Source: Pseudonocardia halophobica
Lineage (GTDB): Bacteria; Actinomycetota; Actinomycetes; Mycobacteriales; Pseudonocardiaceae
NCBI RefSeq assembly: GCF_027922425.1
Contig: NZ_BSFQ01000001.1
Location: 428,966-492,965, forward strand
DNA length: 64,000 bases
Direction: 5' to 3'
Shown: positions 60,884 through 64,000 of the stretch, in pieces
Position numbering within the stretch: position 1 is the first letter of the stretch
Layout: each line of letters starts with the position of its first letter
Notes under the pieces: model-generated
Seen by the model: the letters and a program-made list of their open reading frames with translations, nothing else
Told to the model about the DNA's origin: nothing
Databases searched by the model: none
Program-made: the position numbers and the translations under genes

Positions 60884-62291
60884 AGTTGTGTCCCAGGGCG
60901 TGGTGTAGGTCCTCGGCCCGGACGGCGTGGGTGACCGCGTTGTAGGGGGCCATCGTGCGACGGTCAGCGAGACCGGCTCAAAGGTGCTCGCGGAAGGACA
61001 CGACGCACGATGACCCTGGACCAGTCTGCCCTGCTCGAGGTGTTGGAGACACTCAAGGCCGCCCATGTCGAAGACCGCGTCCGCTCGGCGGCGGAACCAT
61101 CTATCAGGCGTTGATCGAGGCCGAGCTGACCTCGGTGATCGGCGCCGCGCCCCATGAGCGGGCCGAGTCCCGCACCGCGCAGCGCAACGGGCATCGCCCG
61201 CGCATCTTGACCAGCACGGTCGGAGACCTGGAGCTGCGGATCCCGAAGCTGCGCACCGGCTCGTTCTTCCCCAGCCTGTTGGAGCGCCGCCGCCGGATCG
61301 ACCAGGCGCTGTTCGCGGTGGTCATGGAGGCCTACCTGCACGGGGTGTCCACCCGCAAGGTCGACGACCTGGTCCGCGCCCTCGGGGCGGACACCGGGAT
61401 CTCCAAGAGCGAGGTGTCGCGGATCTGCGCCGACCTCGACGAAGAGGTCGGCGCGTTCCGCGACCGCTCCCTGGCCGGCCAGGCGTTCCCGTATGTGTTC
61501 CTGGACGCCACCTACTGCAAGGCGCGGGTGAACCGCCGCGTGGTGTCTCAGGCGGTGGTGGTCGGCACCGGGGTGGCCGCGGACGGGCGCCGCGAGGTGC
61601 TTGGGTTCGCCGTGGGCGACTCCGAGGACGGGGCGTTCTGGACCCAGTTTCTGCGCAGCCTCAAGGCCCGTGGGCTGGGCGGGGTGCAGTTGGTCATCGC
61701 CGATGCCCACCTCGGGCTGCGGCATGCCGTGCAGGCCGTGTTCGCCGGCGCCTCGGTCCAGCGCTGCCGGGTGCATTTCCTGCGCAACGTGCTGGCCCGG
61801 GTGCCGAAAGGGTCGGCGGAGATGGTCGCCGCGGCGGTGCGAACGATCTTCGCCCAGCCCGACGCCGAACACGTCCACGAGCACTTCGAGGTCGTCGCCA
61901 CCATGCTCGGGCAGCAGCTCCCGGTGGTCGAGGCGATGCTGCGTGAGGCCGAGCCGGAGCTGCTGGCCTTCGCCGCGTTCCCGGTCGGGCACTGGAAAAG
62001 ATCTGGTCGACCAACCCGCTGGAGCGGCTCAACAAAGAGATCAAGCGCCGCACGGATGTGGTCGGGGTGTTTCCGAACCCGGCCGCGCTGCTGCGGCTGG
62101 CCGGTGCGGTCCTGGTCGAGGCCCACGACGAGTGGCAGGTCTCGGATCGCCGCTACCTCTCCGAGGGCTCCATGGCCGCCCTGCGAGCCGCTTCCGAGGA
62201 CCAACCAGTAGCGGCCGGCGAGCTCGCCGCGGCATCATCGCCATCAAGCTGACCGCCGCGCACGATCTACACCACGCCGTGGGACGTCATC
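60884..62291 (+). mobile_element. IS256-family insertion sequence, decayed transposase
   Basis: A 1408-bp element. The ends are imperfect inverted repeats: the left begins around 60888-60911 (GTGTCCCAGGGCGTGGTGTAG) and the right 62264-62287. The 8-bp direct repeat ACCTGTTC occurs at 60876-60883 and 62292-62299, the target duplication expected for IS256-type transposases. Encloses a transposase gene with two frameshifts. Confidence 0.85.
61010..62252 (+). pseudogene. IS256-type transposase with two frameshifts
   Basis: ATG 61010 opens MTLDQSALLEVLETLKAAH; the frame breaks at about 61095 and continues TIYQALIEAELTSVIGA...GVSTRKVDDLVRALGADTG...VFLDATYC...; at about 61998 it breaks again and continues [24 protein letters not shown] to 62252. 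The DDE-type acidic residues (DATYC, DAHLGLRH) are in the middle part. Both breaks need a single-base change, so the element is non-autonomous. Confidence 0.87.
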
Positions 62292-62769
62292 ACCTGTTCC
62301 GGACAAGGTTGTGTGCCAACCGCCTGGGTGCAGGTGCCTACGGCTGGCCTGCCGCGGCGGGCGCGGCCGTTCGCTCAGCGGAGGCCTGCGGATTGGCCCA
62401 CAGGATGACCAAACGGCAAGTTGTGCGAGATTCCCCTCCTCGGACAGCCGCAGCGCAGCGGCGACCGAGCTCCCACGCCGGGTGGCCGGCCACCCGGCCG
62501 CCCGCACGGGGGCCGAGGTCGGGTTCGCGCTGCGGGACAGCCTGGCCCTGAGCAAACGTCACAATATGCAGCTGGATGAGCCGCGTGAGCTCGGCGTTGC
62601 CGCCGAGCTGATGGGCTGTGTTCTTCGACATCCGCACGCCGCCGTCCTCGTCTACGATGCCCGCGCCTTCCGCGCGACCCGATTGGACCTCAGGTCGGTG
62701 TGCCGTAGCCGGAGCCCCGACCGAGGCAGAGGTGACAGCGGCTCCGCGAGGGCCGCATACCCTAGGCGC
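62292..62769. other. Gap between the IS and SURF1
   Basis: Except for the IS target duplicate at its start, no protein-like gene was found; the frame in phase with SURF1 continues leftward without a clear start and has a shadow-like composition. Confidence 0.5.
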
Positions 62770-63570
62770 ATGCGCTTCCTGCTGCGGCCAAGCTGGATCG
62801 CCTTCGTGGCGATGGTTGTTGGCTTCGCCGTGGCGTGCTACACGCTGCTCGCTCCATGGCAATTCGGGCGTGAGGCACAGCGCCGAGCCCAGCAGCAGGC
62901 GATCGACGCCACCGCATCCACCTTGCCCGTCTCCTTCGCCACACTCGTTCCCGCCTTAAGCGTGAGGGCCGAGGACGAGTGGTCACGGGTCGCGCTCTCG
63001 GGCACCTTCCTGCCGGAGGCGGAGGCGCTTGTCCGCCTGCGATTCGTCGACGGCAAGCCCGCCTCTCAAGTGCTCACCCCTCTCCGGCTCGACGACGGAC
63101 GGATCATCGCCGTCGACCGCGGCTCGGTCCCCCTGAATAACGGCCAGGCGATCCCGGGCTTCGCCGCCGCACCATCGGGACCGGTCACACTGACCGGCCG
63201 GCTGCGCCTCAACGAGACCGACACCAGCGGCCGCGCCCCGGCCACCGAGGGCGGCCACCTGCAGATCTATGCGATGAGTTCCCGGCAACTGGCCGCAGCC
63301 ACCGGCACTCCTGGCATGGTCGAGGGGTACGTACAGCTCGCCGCGGACCAGCCGGGAATCCTGACACCAACCCCGATCAACCCAGATACGAACGTGGCGC
63401 CGTTCACCAACGGCTCATACGCCCTGCAGTGGCTAACCTTCGGAGCGATTGCAATCGTAGCGCTCGGCTATTTCATCCGGCTGGAGATGCTACAGCGGCG
63501 CGGTAAGCAGAAGACCAAGGCGAGCTTCCGCGACGCCCTCGCCGGCCGCGACGTCGACGCGGAAGCTTGA
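62770..63570 (+). CDS. SURF1-family cytochrome oxidase biogenesis protein
   Basis: A 266-residue protein with one helix at each end (WIAFVAMVVGFAVACYTLLAPWQ near the start; LQWLTFGAIAIVALGYFIRL near residue 225) flanking a beta-rich loop with VRLRFVDGKPASQVLTPL and VDRGSVPL, the SURF1 pattern. The WQFGREAQR motif after helix 1 is characteristic. It helps assemble heme-copper oxidase and adds to the copper and oxidase theme of the region. Confidence 0.87.
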   Translation: MRFLLRPSWIAFVAMVVGFAVACYTLLAPWQFGREAQRRAQQQAIDATASTLPVSFATLVPALSVRAEDEWSRVALSGTFLPEAEALVRLRFVDGKPASQVLTPLRLDDGRIIAVDRGSVPLNNGQAIPGFAAAPSGPVTLTGRLRLNETDTSGRAPATEGGHLQIYAMSSRQLAAATGTPGMVEGYVQLAADQPGILTPTPINPDTNVAPFTNGSYALQWLTFGAIAIVALGYFIRLEMLQRRGKQKTKASFRDALAGRDVDAEA

Positions 63571-63942
63571 GGAGGGCGGCCTCCCGCCCGCATGGCCGCG
63601 CACAGACAGGGAGGAGAAGACACCGCTCCCCAACGGTAGTGTGACCAGCCCTTGAAGGGCAGTTCAGAAACCGTGGCCGGCCGACCGTGACAGCCTCACC
63701 GCTGGTCCTCACCTGCACCCTCTGAAGCCCCGTGAACGCCAAGAGCTCCTCGGCGAGGCGGAGGGCTGGCTGCGCCCCTGCCCGAGCCGCACAAGTGATC
63801 AGCTCGACCTTGCCGGCGACACGCTGCACGCGTCCCCGTCACGGCGCCTCATCAGGTTCCGCTTCGTGTGATCGCTGCTCCTCAGCCCAACCACAGGCCG
63901 AGGTGAGCTTGGCCCCCAGCGCCGGACACTGACGGTGTGGGG
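63571..63942. other. Gap between SURF1 and a partial IS
   Basis: No gene supported. A short GC hairpin GGGCGG/CCGCCC at 63574-63589 directly after the SURF1 stop could serve as a terminator. Confidence 0.45.
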
Positions 63943-64000
63943 TCAGTGATCTGGGTGTGGTGGGGTGTGGGCTGCTTCGAAGTCGACCGGGGAGAGCATT
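63943..64000 (-). CDS. C-terminal end of an IS3-family transposase (truncated by window)
   Basis: The last 18 codons, MLSPVDFEAAHTPPHPDH then a stop at 63943-63945, resemble the usual tail of IS3-type OrfB transposases (LSPVEFE...). TGACGGTGTGGGG just outside it (63930-63942) could be part of the terminal repeat. The rest is beyond the window. Confidence 0.55.
   Translation of the reverse strand, partial: MLSPVDFEAAHTPPHPDH

Noticed and set aside
1..64000. CRISPR array
   Set aside because: No set of regularly spaced direct repeats with unique spacers was seen; the only tandem repeats are the 9-bp units at 42783, the duplicated carrier domain and the Asn/Asp/Ser codon repeats.

Overview
The window is high-GC actinobacterial DNA. 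The GC-rich third codon positions, many GTG starts, ATGA/GTGA stop-start overlaps, WhiB-like and IniB-like proteins, and a transporter/thymidylate-kinase fusion next to holB all suggest Pseudonocardiaceae (inferred from gene content; no database was searched).

Positions 1-6954 look like chromosomal backbone: the PASTA end of a penicillin-binding protein, a tail-anchored protein, the fusion with a degenerate kinase P-loop, the delta' clamp-loader subunit, a luciferase-like oxidoreductase, a SnoaL-like protein and a broken MshEN-domain gene. A tRNA-Thr(CGT) at 6955-7028 is followed at once by a tyrosine-recombinase gene reading away from it, the usual layout of an element integrated in a tRNA.

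Positions 7117-27629 are the body of that element. It carries an AAA ATPase/subtilase pair with the layout of the IetAS defence system, an HD protein, a Nudix protein with its own HTH regulator (compare the pSAM2 immunity factor Pif), a divergent repressor/excisionase-like switch with a perfect operator, a WhiB-like protein, a VirD4-type coupling protein, DUF4913- and DUF2637-like proteins, a large MobF relaxase-helicase and a prim-pol plus DUF3987-type replication pair. No VirB4 or other channel gene is present, so it looks mobilizable rather than self-transmissible. No copy of the tRNA 3' end was found on the right, so its right border is unknown and could lie beyond the window.

Positions 28154-51901 are a metal and envelope-stress region. 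A leftward run covers an L,D-transpeptidase, a DsbA-like protein, VKOR, TlpA, copper ATPase CopA and a CopD-CtaG fusion; copA has its own MerR-type promoter with a 19-bp spacer. Elsewhere are a NRAMP transporter, two cation diffusion facilitators, a beta-carbonic anhydrase, a CtaG-CopC operon, an isoprenylcysteine-methyltransferase-like protein, an M23 peptidase, an orphan response regulator and a membrane glycosyltransferase. Three promoters share one operator-like sequence. Three small exported proteins share a C-terminal LCVxR motif. Between 45051 and 46263 lie three adjacent broken genes of mercury- and arsenic-resistance type.

Positions 52509-63570 hold a Pls/PosA-type synthetase whose adenylation domain looks dead and whose two carrier domains are a recent duplication, two IniB-type acidic Asn/Asp/Ser repeat proteins (the first frameshifted) ending at a strong terminator, a secreted M15-like enzyme with a structured leader, a decayed IS256-family element with intact 8-bp target duplication, and SURF1. 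The last 58 bases are the end of an IS3-type transposase.
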